Under the pieces are notes generated by a model. It did no database searches and was not told where the DNA came from. It saw only the letters and a list, made by a program, of their open reading frames with translations. Below, piece by piece: positions 35,011 through 42,765 of a stretch of 64,000 nt of DNA. Made by a program: the position numbers and the translations under genes. The stretch lies in assembly GCF_024171695.1 (NCBI RefSeq), contig NZ_JAMTCF010000005.1, positions 62,001-126,000 of the forward strand. The letters are read 5' to 3'. The DNA is from Actinosynnema pretiosum (GTDB lineage Bacteria > Actinomycetota > Actinomycetes > Mycobacteriales > Pseudonocardiaceae). Position 1 is the stretch's first letter; each line of letters starts with the position of its first letter.

Positions 35011-35366
35011 CCGCCCGCCCCGTCCCGGAACGCCTCCGCGTTGCCCTCCTCGACCAGGCCGTAGAGCTTGGCCGCGTTCTCCAGCTGCTGGATGTTGAGC
35101 GTCAGCTCCTCGAGGAACCGCGCCGTGACGTTGTTCGCCATCTGCGCGTTCTTCGCGAAGATCGGCGCGGCGGCGGTGGACACGTCGTCCCCGGCCAGTG
35201 CGACCCCGCGCAGATTCCTGCCCTCCCGCATCAGGAAGTCCTGGACGGTGTCGCGGACCGCCTCGTAGCGCCCCTTCAACTCCATGATCTTCTCGGGTTC
35301 CACCTGCATCGTCACGGCCGCGACCTGCGGTGCGCCCGCTCCGATGTCAGTTGAGGCGAATGGCAT
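35007..35366 (-). CDS. WXG100/PE-like small helical protein, ESX-associated
   Basis: This 119-residue protein starts at ATG 35366 with GGAGGG seven bases upstream. It is almost wholly helical: VEPEKIMELKGRYEAVRDTV and FAKNAQMANNVTARFLEELT form the expected helical hairpin. No WXG motif is present at the turn, which instead reads REGRNLRGVALAGDD, so it is closer to PE-type partners. It opens the ESX accessory operon and is the probable dimer partner of the PPE-like protein encoded downstream. Confidence 0.78.
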   Translation of the reverse strand: MPFASTDIGAGAPQVAAVTMQVEPEKIMELKGRYEAVRDTVQDFLMREGRNLRGVALAGDDVSTAAAPIFAKNAQMANNVTARFLEELTLNIQQLENAAKLYGLVEEGNAEAFRDGAGG

Positions 35367-35539
35367 GGATTCCCTCCCCCGCTCCTGAAGGCGCTTTCAG
35401 ACTGCCACACGCGCCGGTTCCGATCGTGCGGAACACGAGGAGAAATCAGGGGTCTGTTGATTCCATTCAAATGGTAATCAGAAATTCCGAAATATTTCGG
35501 CGCACCGAGCGGTGGGCCGTCCGGACGCACACCCGGAAA

Positions 35540-35573
35540 TCGGCGGTGTCGCCCTCGTGGGCGACACCGCCGA
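35540..35573 (-). terminator. Perfect 15-bp stem-loop after the esterase gene
   Basis: TCGGCGGTGTCGCCC and its exact complement enclose a TCGT loop. The hairpin lies 30 bases past the stop of the minus-strand SGNH esterase and separates it from the ESX cassette. It is a strong intrinsic-type terminator without a U-run. Confidence 0.75.
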
Positions 35574-35603
35574 CCTGACCGCCCCGGCGTCACCGCCGCC
35601 GGG

Positions 35604-36656
35604 TCACGGGCTGGTGCAGGACAGGGTAGGCGTGGTCGCGGAGCCGGTGCCGATGTAGCCGAACGTGGTGGACGCGCCCGCGCCCAGCGAGCCGTTCCAC
35701 TCGGCGTTGCGGATGGCCGCGCTCGTCCCGCTGCCCTGCGGCACGCCGCCCCACGCCTGGGTGATCGACTGACCCTGCCCCAGCGTCCAGCGGACCGTCC
35801 AGCCGCTCAGCGCCGCGCTGCCCGCCGTCACCGTGACCTCGGCCTGGAACCCGCCCTGCCACGTGCCGACCGTGCGGTGAGAGGCCGTGCAGGAGCCGGT
35901 CGGGGGCGGGGTGGTCGTCGTGGTCGTGCCGCCGCCGTCGTCGTCGATGCTGCCGGGGATCGACAGCAGCGCGCTGTGCCAGGCGGTGGCCATCTTGCTG
36001 TAGCCGCCCGCGTTCGGGTGCACGCCGTCCGCCAGGTCGGCCGTCGTCAGCGCCCGGTACATGTCGACCAGGTGGACCTTCTTGCCCGCGCTCGCCTTCG
36101 TCCGCACCATGTCCGGGATCGTCGCGTTGAACGCCCGCACGCCCGCGTCGTAGTTGGTCAGCGGGGTGATGGTGGCGACGAGCAGGATCGCGTCCGGGGC
36201 CTGGGCGGTGATCTTGTCGACCAGCGCGGACAGCCGCGCGGGCGCGCCCGCCGGGTCCGGGCCGTAGATGTCGTTGGTGCCGATGTGCAGCAGAACCGTG
36301 CGCGGCACGTAGGTGCGCAGCCAGCCCGTCACGTTGGCGTCGACCTGCGCGATGGTCCACCCGGAGTGGCCCTCGTGGTCGCGGTCGCCCAGGCCGCTCG
36401 GGCCGTTGCTCATCGACCCGACGAAGTCCACGGTCCGCCCGCTCGCGACCAGCTTGCTCCACAGGTCGACCCGGTAGCCGCCGGGGACGTTGAAGCCGTC
36501 GGTGATCGAGTCGCCCAGCGGCATCACGCGCCGCCCGGCGTCGGGGGATGCCCCGCTCGCGGGGGCCGAGGCGACGAAGGCGCTCACCAGGGCGGCCAGC
36601 AGGGCGACGACCAGCCCGCCCGCCCTCCACCGGCTCGCTCGTGCGGGGTTTCCCAT
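35604..36656 (-). CDS. Secreted SGNH/GDSL esterase with C-terminal CBM2
   Basis: This 350-residue protein starts at ATG 36656 with AAGGA eight bases upstream. A signal peptide ends near ASGAS. The SGNH hydrolase domain shows block I VMPLGDSITDGFNVPGGYR (Ser near 48), the Gly of block II, block III LLHIGTNDIYG (Asn near 127) and block V ADGVHPNAGGYSKMA (Asp and His near 208). This arrangement is typical of CE3-type acetyl xylan esterases. A Thr-rich linker leads to a family 2 carbohydrate-binding module (about 255-350) with the aromatic surface TVGTWQGGFQAEVTV and LSGWTVRW and a terminal Cys pair. It should act on plant polysaccharide outside the cell. Confidence 0.93.
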   Translation of the reverse strand: MGNPARASRWRAGGLVVALLAALVSAFVASAPASGASPDAGRRVMPLGDSITDGFNVPGGYRVDLWSKLVASGRTVDFVGSMSNGPSGLGDRDHEGHSGWTIAQVDANVTGWLRTYVPRTVLLHIGTNDIYGPDPAGAPARLSALVDKITAQAPDAILLVATITPLTNYDAGVRAFNATIPDMVRTKASAGKKVHLVDMYRALTTADLADGVHPNAGGYSKMATAWHSALLSIPGSIDDDGGGTTTTTTPPPTGSCTASHRTVGTWQGGFQAEVTVTAGSAALSGWTVRWTLGQGQSITQAWGGVPQGSGTSAAIRNAEWNGSLGAGASTTFGYIGTGSATTPTLSCTSP

Positions 36657-36921
36657 CGGAGACGTCCTTGTCCGCTCGCGGGTTCTCCAGCCGTGCCGGG
36701 CCAACACTAGGGAACGCGACCGGCGCCCAGTCGGGCCTTTCGGTCGTATTTCACCGGGGGCGGTGTGCGCCTTACGGGCGACCCCTACGGCACCCGCGCG
36801 GTGTTCGCTCTTTCGTCCACTGTGGACTGACGGGTGCTGCGCGAGCGGCCGGATGCCCGGTGCCGAATTGGTCCGAACCACAGCCTTGACGAAGTCGATC
36901 CGAGGCAGCACCGTGTCGTAT

Positions 36922-36933
36922 GAGAGCGCTCTC
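36922..36933. promoter_or_regulatory. LacI/CebR-like operator palindrome before the streptogrisin gene
   Basis: GAGAGCGCTCTC lies 28 bases before the protease ATG, in the divergent region shared with the CBM2 esterase. Its core matches the central part of CebR-type operators (GGGAGCGCTCCC). The flanking TGAGAGCGCTCTCCC is identical to 26260-26274. Confidence 0.55.
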
Positions 36934-36961
36934 CCTTGACCCTGCGACGAGATGAGAGCAC

Positions 36962-38098
36962 ATGGGCAACGTGAGGAAGTTCGGCGCGTCGTTGGCGGGG
37001 GCAGCCCTCGTGCTGAGCGCGGTCGTGGCGGGCGGAGGCACTTCTGCCGCGGGTCCCGACCTGCGGGCGCAGGCGGCTGACGCGTACGCCGCCGCGATGG
37101 GGCGCGACCTCGGCCTCAGCGAGGACCAGGCGCGCACGCGGGTCCGGCAGGAGAGCACCGCCATGGCGGTCGACCCGCAGGCGCAGGCCGCCGCGGGCGA
37201 GGCGTTCGGCGGGTCCTGGTTCGACGCCGAGCGCGGCAAGCTCGTCGTCGGCCTGGCCGGGGACGACAAGGCCGTGGCCGAGGCCGTGCGCGCCACCGGC
37301 GCCGACGTCGTCCGGGTGGACCGCACGCTCGCCGCGCTCGACGCGGCCAAGGCGGAGCTGGACGGGGTCAAGGCGCCCGAGGGCGTCGCGGCCTGGCGGG
37401 TCGACCCCCGGCGCGGCGGGCTGGTCGTGACCGTGCACGACGCCGAGGACGCCAGGGAGTTCGTCGACACCGCGCGGGCGCTCGGGCCGGTGGTCGTGGA
37501 GGAGGTCGCCGAGCGGCCCGCCACGTTCGCGGCGGGCACCGTCGGCGGCGACCCGTACTACATCAACGGCAACACCCGCTGCTCCATCGGGTTCTCGGTG
37601 CACGGCGGCTTCGTCAGCGCGGGCCACTGCGGCGGCACGGGCAGCTCGGTCGTCGGCTGGGACGGGTCGGCCATGGGCAGCTTCGCCGGTTCCTCCTTCC
37701 CCGGCAACGACTACGCGTTCATCCGCACCGGCAACGGCTGGTGGAACGCCCCCGTCGTGCTCGGCTGGGGCGCCATCCCGGACCGGCTCGTGTGGGGCTC
37801 GAACGAGGCCCCGGTCGGCAGCTCCATCTGCCGCTCCGGCTCCACCACGCACTGGCACTGCGGCACGCTGCTGGCCAAGAACGAGACGGTGAACTACCAG
37901 CAGGGCGCCGTGCACCAGATGACCAAGACCAGCGTGTGCGCCCAGCCCGGCGACTCCGGCGGGTCGTTCATCACCGGCGACCAGGCCCAGGGCGTCACCT
38001 CCGGCGGCTGGGGCAACTGCTCCTCCGGCGGCGAGACCTGGTACCAGCCGGTCAAGGAGATCCTGAACGTCTACGGCCTGTCCCTGGTCACCCCGTGA
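36962..38098 (+). CDS. Streptogrisin/alpha-lytic-type secreted serine protease
   Basis: This 378-residue prepro-protein starts at ATG 36962 (GAGATGAG upstream). A signal peptide ends near SAAGPD. An alpha-lytic-type propeptide spans about 35-190 and contains GSWFDAERGKLVVGLAGDD. The mature enzyme begins near VGGDPYYINGN. Catalytic residues are His in VSAGHCGG near 222, Asp in FPGNDYAFIRTG near 250 and Ser in AQPGDSGGSFI near 331. Six Cys fit the S1E disulfide pattern. The enzyme degrades extracellular protein after self-processing. A LacI-type operator-like palindrome precedes the start, which would tie expression to sugar status. Confidence 0.95.
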   Translation: MGNVRKFGASLAGAALVLSAVVAGGGTSAAGPDLRAQAADAYAAAMGRDLGLSEDQARTRVRQESTAMAVDPQAQAAAGEAFGGSWFDAERGKLVVGLAGDDKAVAEAVRATGADVVRVDRTLAALDAAKAELDGVKAPEGVAAWRVDPRRGGLVVTVHDAEDAREFVDTARALGPVVVEEVAERPATFAAGTVGGDPYYINGNTRCSIGFSVHGGFVSAGHCGGTGSSVVGWDGSAMGSFAGSSFPGNDYAFIRTGNGWWNAPVVLGWGAIPDRLVWGSNEAPVGSSICRSGSTTHWHCGTLLAKNETVNYQQGAVHQMTKTSVCAQPGDSGGSFITGDQAQGVTSGGWGNCSSGGETWYQPVKEILNVYGLSLVTP

Positions 38099-38103
38099 CT
38101 GCG

Positions 38104-38144
38104 GCCCGTCCCGGCGCCCGCTGGTCGGGGCCGCCGGGACGGGC
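38104..38144 (+). terminator. 13-bp stem-loop after the streptogrisin gene
   Basis: GCCCGTCCCGGCG at 38104-38116 pairs perfectly with CGCCGGGACGGGC at 38132-38144 across a 15-base loop. It begins five bases after the protease stop. Confidence 0.7.
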
Positions 38145-38198
38145 GCGCACCACCTGATCGGGGCAGGCTCGCATACACCCGCGATAACCCCGCCCACC

Positions 38199-38204
38199 TA
38201 GCCT
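38199..38204 (+). promoter_or_regulatory. Candidate -10 element TAGCCT for a leaderless transcript
   Basis: TAGCCT ends seven bases before the GTG of the response regulator at 38212. This spacing puts the transcription start at the initiation codon, and no ribosome-binding site is visible. A leaderless mRNA is inferred. Confidence 0.5.
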
Positions 38205-38211
38205 TTCCCCT

Positions 38212-39291
38212 GTGCGAGTACTGATCGTGGAGGACGAGCCCTACCTCGCGCAGGCCATCCGCGACGGCCTGCGCCTGGCCGCCATCGCCGCGGACGTGGC
38301 CGGTGACGGCCACACCGCCCTGGAGTTGCTCACCGTCAACGCCTACGACCTGGCGGTGCTGGACCGCGACATCCCCGGCCCGTCCGGCGACGAGGTGGCC
38401 AGGCACATCGTCGCGTCCGGCCGGGGCACCCCGATCCTGATGCTCACCGCCGCCGACCGCATCGACGACAAGGCCTCCGGCTTCGAGCTGGGGGCGGACG
38501 ACTACCTGACCAAGCCGTTCGAACTGCGCGAGCTGGTACTGAGACTGCGCGCACTGGACCGCAGACGCGCGCACGCCCGCCCCCCGGTCCACGAACTGGC
38601 CGACCTGCGCCTTGACCCGTTCCGCCGCGAGGTCTTCCGAGCCGGCCGGCTGATCCCGCTGACCCGCAAGCAGTTCGCCGTGCTGGAGGTGCTGGTGACC
38701 GCGCGGGGCGGGGTGATCAGCGCCGAGGAGCTGCTGGAACGAGCCTGGGACGAACACGCCGACCCGTTCACCAACGCGGTGCGGATCACGGTCTCGGCCC
38801 TGCGCAAGCGGCTCGGGAAGCCGTGGGTGATCGTGACCGTGCCGGGGGCGGGGTACCGGATCGACGCTGGTGGTGAGGGTGATCCGGGCGGCGGTGTTGA
38901 TGCCGGTGGTGTCGACACCGGTGGCGGCAGCGGTGCCGATCGCGACACCGACCGCAGCATCGACCGCAGCATCGACACCGACTGCGGCAGTGACACCGGT
39001 CGCGGCTTCAGGCCTGACCGTGACACCGGTGCCGGTACCGACTTTGGCATCGGTACCGACCTCGGCGTCGGTACCGGCACAGGGCTTGGTACCGGAAACG
39101 ACCTTGGAACCGGCACCGGGCTTGGAACATGCACCGGGCTTGACATCAGAACCGGGCTTGGCATCGGTACTGGTCGTGTCAACGATGCCGGTCGTGCCAA
39201 CGACACTGGCCATGCCAACGACACTGGCCATGTCAACGACGCTGGCCATGCCAACGATGCCGGTCGTACCAACGATGCCGGTCATGGTTAG
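38212..39291 (+). CDS. OmpR-family response regulator with repetitive C-terminal tail
   Basis: The first 220 residues are a normal OmpR/PhoB regulator: receiver with LIVEDEP at the N-terminus, phospho-Asp in LAVLDRDIPG at 51, Lys in DYLTKPFELREL, then a winged helix (LTRKQFAVLEVLVTARGGVI, RITVSALRKRL, VPGAGYRID). Family members end here. The frame instead continues for about 140 residues of Gly/Thr/Asp-rich sequence encoded by 18-bp repeats, ending in six NDxGxx hexapeptides. The stop lies just inside the kinase start. The tail may be disordered and tolerated. The start is GTG 38212, probably leaderless. Confidence 0.9.
   Translation: MRVLIVEDEPYLAQAIRDGLRLAAIAADVAGDGHTALELLTVNAYDLAVLDRDIPGPSGDEVARHIVASGRGTPILMLTAADRIDDKASGFELGADDYLTKPFELRELVLRLRALDRRRAHARPPVHELADLRLDPFRREVFRAGRLIPLTRKQFAVLEVLVTARGGVISAEELLERAWDEHADPFTNAVRITVSALRKRLGKPWVIVTVPGAGYRIDAGGEGDPGGGVDAGGVDTGGGSGADRDTDRSIDRSIDTDCGSDTGRGFRPDRDTGAGTDFGIGTDLGVGTGTGLGTGNDLGTGTGLGTCTGLDIRTGLGIGTGRVNDAGRANDTGHANDTGHVNDAGHANDAGRTNDAGHG
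39034..39288. repeat. 18-bp minisatellite coding for hexapeptide repeats
   Basis: Eight degenerate 18-bp units (39034-39177, mostly beginning GGTACCGG or GGAACCGG) are followed by three bases and then six units of the AACGACACTGGCCATGCC type (39181-39288). The period is a multiple of three, so the array stays open in the response-regulator frame (GTGxGL, then NDxGxx hexapeptides). It is also open in the frame of the kinase, where it would read as Pro/Thr/Ala-rich sequence. Length is likely to vary between strains. Confidence 0.92.
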
Positions 39292-40402
39292 GCGGCGGCC
39301 AGGTCTGAGCGTCCGCCTCAAGCTAACCCTCAGCTACGCGGGTCTCCTGCTGATCACCGGTGCGGTGCTGCTCGCGGTGGTCTGGCTGTACCTGCTGCGT
39401 TACGTGCCCGACAACGACCAGGGACTGCTCTGGATCTCCCCGAACCGCTTCCTGCTGGTCCGGATCTTCGGTCGCGCGGCGGCCGTGGCACTGGCGGTGC
39501 TGCTGGTATTCGGCCTGGTGGGCGGCTGGTTCCTGGCCGGGCGCGTCCTGGCGCCGCTCACCCGTCTCGCAGACGCCGCACGCACGGCGGCGAACGGCTC
39601 CCTGTCACACCGGGTGCGCCTGCCGGGCCGCGCGGACGAGTTCCGCGAACTGGCCGACCTCTTCGACACCATGCTCGAACAACTGGAAGCACACGTGGCC
39701 GAACAACGCAGGTTCGCCGCGAACGCCTCCCACGAACTCCGCACCCCGCTGGCGATCACCCAAGCCCTGCTGGAGGTGGCCCACAACGACCCCACGTGGA
39801 ACCGGGACGAGACGCTGACCCGACTGCGGACGGTGAACCGCCGAGCGATCAACCTGACCGAGTCCCTGCTGCTGCTCAGCCGCGGCGAAAACGGCAACTT
39901 AACCCGTGAGCCGGTCGATCTGTCCCTGCTCGCCGAGGAAGCAGCCGAAACGCTGCTACCGCAGGCCGAACGTCGCAGGACCACGCTCAACGTCACCGGG
40001 TCGGCGGCGGTGGTCCACGGCTCGGCGGAGCTGCTGCTGCGGGTGGTGCTGAACCTCGTGCAGAACGCCATCGCGCACAACCTCCCCGAGGGCGGCTGGG
40101 TGGAGGCGCGTACCGGGACGCGGGACGGGACGGGCGTGCTGGAGGTCGAGAACACCGGCCCCCACCTACCGCTGGACCTGATCCCGACCCTGACCGAGCC
40201 TTTCCAACGGGGAGCACGACGCACCCACACCGACGAGGACGCCGGGGTCGGCCTAGGACTGGCCATCGTGCGCAGCATCGTCCGCGCACACGGCGGAACC
40301 CTAACCCTGACGGCCAGACCCAGCCCCGAGGGCGGCCTGCACGTCACGGTCCAACTGCCACGCGCTCCTGACCGACCCGGAGCGCCCGCCCACCACCGGT
40401 GA
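39284..40402 (+). CDS. Sensor histidine kinase (HAMP-HisKA-HATPase)
   Basis: From ATG 39284 the protein has 372 residues. It has two transmembrane helices (about 17-40 and 58-82) with a short loop, a HAMP linker (LAPLTRLADAARTAANGSLS), HisKA with phospho-His in NASHELRTPLAITQ near 149, and an ATPase domain with LVQNAIAHNLPEGG, then DEDAGVGLGLAIVRSIVRAH. The frame is open upstream through the minisatellite, but kinase homology starts at MVRRRPGLSVRLKLTLSYAG and overlaps the regulator stop by eight bases. The gene pairs with the OmpR regulator upstream. The signal is unknown; the small sensor loop suggests a membrane or envelope cue. Confidence 0.93.
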   Translation: MVRRRPGLSVRLKLTLSYAGLLLITGAVLLAVVWLYLLRYVPDNDQGLLWISPNRFLLVRIFGRAAAVALAVLLVFGLVGGWFLAGRVLAPLTRLADAARTAANGSLSHRVRLPGRADEFRELADLFDTMLEQLEAHVAEQRRFAANASHELRTPLAITQALLEVAHNDPTWNRDETLTRLRTVNRRAINLTESLLLLSRGENGNLTREPVDLSLLAEEAAETLLPQAERRRTTLNVTGSAAVVHGSAELLLRVVLNLVQNAIAHNLPEGGWVEARTGTRDGTGVLEVENTGPHLPLDLIPTLTEPFQRGARRTHTDEDAGVGLGLAIVRSIVRAHGGTLTLTARPSPEGGLHVTVQLPRAPDRPGAPAHHR

Positions 40403-40768
40403 ACCGCCAACACGGCCAACACGGCACCGGCCACGTTGAACGGCATGACTCACACCTGATGGCCATGCCCGAGGGCGACCTACCAGTCACGGTCCAACTG
40501 CCGCTTGCACCCCCACCAATTCCGGCACCTGCTACCAACTCCGGAACTCACCACCAACGGCAGAACCCACCGCCTACTCCGAACCTGTCACCAGCGACAA
40601 AACCCGCCATCAGCGGTTGGGTGTCAGCACGGCAGCGTGACACCGGTCGCGTTGAACAGCACGTTGCCGGACCTGGCTGGCCCGGTCAGCGGATGGGGTG
40701 CGCGTCTCGGCCCAACTGTCGCGCGTGCCTTGAGCGGGTGGGGTGTGCTGGTTCGCTGGGGCGTGTTC
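40403..40768. other. Gene-free stretch with a partial duplication of the kinase 3' end
   Basis: This 366-base stretch has no convincing gene. At 40467-40512 it repeats the end of the kinase gene (original at about 40325-40370): both encode PEG[GD]L[HP]VTVQLP[RL]AP in the same orientation. On the minus strand near 40627-40665 a short segment reads NVLFNATGVTL, similar to the VLLNATGTAL of the VanZ-like gene nearby, so a VanZ scrap may also be present. The stretch looks like rearrangement debris beside an insertion-sequence remnant. Confidence 0.55.
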
Positions 40769-41359
40769 TCAAAGTCGGATGAGCAGGGTGGCGAGGTTGA
40801 TCGTGCCTTGGTAGGAGGTGGTGGTCTTGTCGAAGTGAGTGGCTGTGGCGCGGAACTGCTTGAGTCGGTCGAAGCAGCGTTCCACGACGTTGCGGCATGT
40901 GGGCGGTGCGGGCGAAGACGGGCGATGAGACCTCCGGTCTGGCCGCTACACGGCCGATTGGCCTGCCGGTTGTGGTGTTCGGGAATGGTCGTCGGGATGC
41001 GGCGTCGGTGTGGGTGGGAGTGGATCGCGTGGCTGGAGTGGCCCTTGTTCGTGATCACCCGGCTGGTCGTGCCTGCCGCACGACTCGACCGTCCCCAGTT
41101 TGGGCGGCGGTTGGGCTCTGCGGTGGGTACCGGCGGTGTGCTGATGGGCACGCACGATGCCGGTGACCACCGGGACCTCGCGGTCGAGGTCGTTGACCGC
41201 CTCGGCGATGGCACCGTCCCCGGTTACCGGTGCGGTGCGGGTGTCGTTGCGTGACCAGCGCCAGTACCGGTTACGGACTGCCTTCCGCAGCCCGTGGTGT
41301 TCGGGCAGGCCATGTCGAGCTACTCCGGTCTTGGCCTTGAACGACATCCTGTTGACCAC
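40769..41359 (-). pseudogene. IS5-family transposase remnant
   Basis: Read on the minus strand, fragments in different frames follow the order of an IS5-type DDE transposase. First comes KTGVARHGLPEHHGLRKAVR (compare R-T-G-x-P-W-R-D-L-P-E-R-x-G), then REVPVVTGIVRAHQHTAGTH (compare V-D-S-x-x-V-R-A-H-Q-H-A-A-G). Next is RVITNKGHSSHAIHSHPHRR with IPTTIPEHHNRQANR, and last RNVVERCFDRLKQFRATATH ending in NLATLLIRL and a stop at 40769. At least two frameshifts and a central deletion break it. The final piece includes the catalytic-Glu region. No intact terminal inverted repeats are obvious. The element is inactive. Confidence 0.75.
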
Positions 41360-41978
41360 CCGACGGTCGTCCCGCTTGGGCGTTCCGTTGCCCCCCTAGA
41401 CGCAATGCCGATTACTTAAGCATTTCCCCTGGTCAAGGCTTGTCTTGACGTCAGATTGGCCACACCTCAAGGGGCGGGAGTTTGTCCACTAAGGACAGTT
41501 GTCCTTCTGCCTGAAGGGATTCCCTGCTACACACGGCGATGCGAGGAACCCGAAGGGGTTGCTGGCAGCTACCTCAAAAAGCCCCTGAACTGCGCAAACG
41601 GGCCTTAAGTCACCGGTATTGCCCCTAGACGGGCAACAGTGGCTCGGCAGCCTGTCACTGCTCATTGGTGCAGCTTGTGACTACGTGCCATAACCCAAGA
41701 CCAGAGCAGACCAGCACCAGCTGCTTTGAGGGCACGCCTTAGTGGTAGGACGTCAGCGTGGTCAGGGTGTGGTGCTGGTTGTGTTGCTAGGCCTGTTGTC
41801 GGGCCTGACGGTCTGGTTTGCAGGGATTGCGTGTCGTGGTCGGCTGGCGCTCGTGTCCTGAGCGTTTTGGGGCGCTGGTTCATCAGTGGCGGGATGGCGG
41901 CTTTGGGCTGGTCTGCGTTGAGCAGTACGGCGTCTGGCTGGGTGATCTCTGCCTGAGGGGGAGCGGGTTGGCTTTGTG
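41360..41978. other. Lower-GC gene-free stretch with short repeats
   Basis: This region of about 620 bases has visibly lower GC than its surroundings and no open frame with coding character. The string TTGCCCC with nearby CTAGACG occurs twice, near 41388 and at 41619. At 41619-41636 it forms the inverted repeat TTGCCC-CTAGAC-GGGCAA. A second feature near 41487 is TTGTCCACTAAGGACAGTTG. It probably contains decayed sequence and insertion-sequence flanks. Confidence 0.5.
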
Positions 41979-42692
41979 TCAGGGGCTTACCGCCGTTCTT
42001 GGTTCGACCGGTTTCGGGGTGGTCGCCCACCAGCGGCGGGATGCCAGTGCGGCCAGTGCGGTGCCTGTTGCGTTCAGCAGGACGTCGTCCACTGACGACA
42101 CCCGGTCCAGTTGGAGTGCGTACTGCGCGGTTTCCACCAGCAGTGAGCAGAGTGCGCCCAGGGCCAGCACGCGTGGGGCAGTGGCCAGTGCTGGGAAGCG
42201 GATCGGGGCGAAGAAGCCCAGTGCCGCGAACACCAGCAGGTTGCCGACGATCCCTAGCGGGCCCATTTCCAGCAGGTCGCGCAGTGGTACCAGGCTCAGC
42301 CTTCCTGGGACCTCGCCTGCGTTCTCGCCCGGCATCAATGTGATCCACAGCCACGGGAGCGTGCCGTAGACCATGCCCACCTCGGCCACGGACGTGCGCC
42401 AGGGGCCCGTGCGTCGTGGACCCGTGTGCCAGGGGCCCGTCCAGCTCGACCCTGACCGCCGCGCTCTCGCCTGCCGCAAGCGGGCCAGTGCCCAGGCCAG
42501 CAGGACGGCCACCGGGAGGCCGACCAGGGTCATCAGCACCACCCCGTTCTCCGTGTCCCAGCAGCCGTGCCACTGGCCTGCCGCGCACGCTGGAGCGGAC
42601 ATCAGCAGTGGGCGGCGCAGGGTGAACAGGACGGCGGCCACGGTCAGTGCGGTCGCTGTGGTGAGTGCGATCGTGCGGGGTGTTTTGGGCAT
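41979..42692 (-). CDS. VanZ-like membrane protein
   Basis: From ATG 42692 the protein has 237 residues; a TTG at 42704 is the alternative. Four to five hydrophobic segments are present. The conserved VanZ core is clear: SLVPLRDLLEMGPLGIVGNL, LGFFAPIRFP, CSLLVETAQYALQLDRVSSV and DDVLLNATGTALAALASR. VanZ proteins lower teicoplanin binding in enterococci, but most actinobacterial members have no assigned role beyond the membrane. The Arg/Trp/Gly/Pro-rich cytoplasmic insert (about 75-105) includes three repeats of W-x-T-G-P. It lies beside the transposase remnant. Confidence 0.88.
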   Translation of the reverse strand: MPKTPRTIALTTATALTVAAVLFTLRRPLLMSAPACAAGQWHGCWDTENGVVLMTLVGLPVAVLLAWALARLRQARARRSGSSWTGPWHTGPRRTGPWRTSVAEVGMVYGTLPWLWITLMPGENAGEVPGRLSLVPLRDLLEMGPLGIVGNLLVFAALGFFAPIRFPALATAPRVLALGALCSLLVETAQYALQLDRVSSVDDVLLNATGTALAALASRRWWATTPKPVEPRTAVSP

Positions 42693-42765
42693 GGGGGTAG
42701 TCAAGCCTGGCGGGGTTATCGTGGGTGTATCTGGAATGTCGACCTATCGGGGGAAAGTGGTCGGG

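Noticed and set aside
38870-39283. Upstream start for the kinase inside the minisatellite
   Set aside because: The extra residues are pure Pro/Thr/Ala repeats. Kinase homology and membrane topology begin at ATG 39284.
39034-39288. CRISPR-like array
   Set aside because: Units are 18 bp, contiguous and without unique spacers. They code for hexapeptide repeats, so this is a minisatellite.
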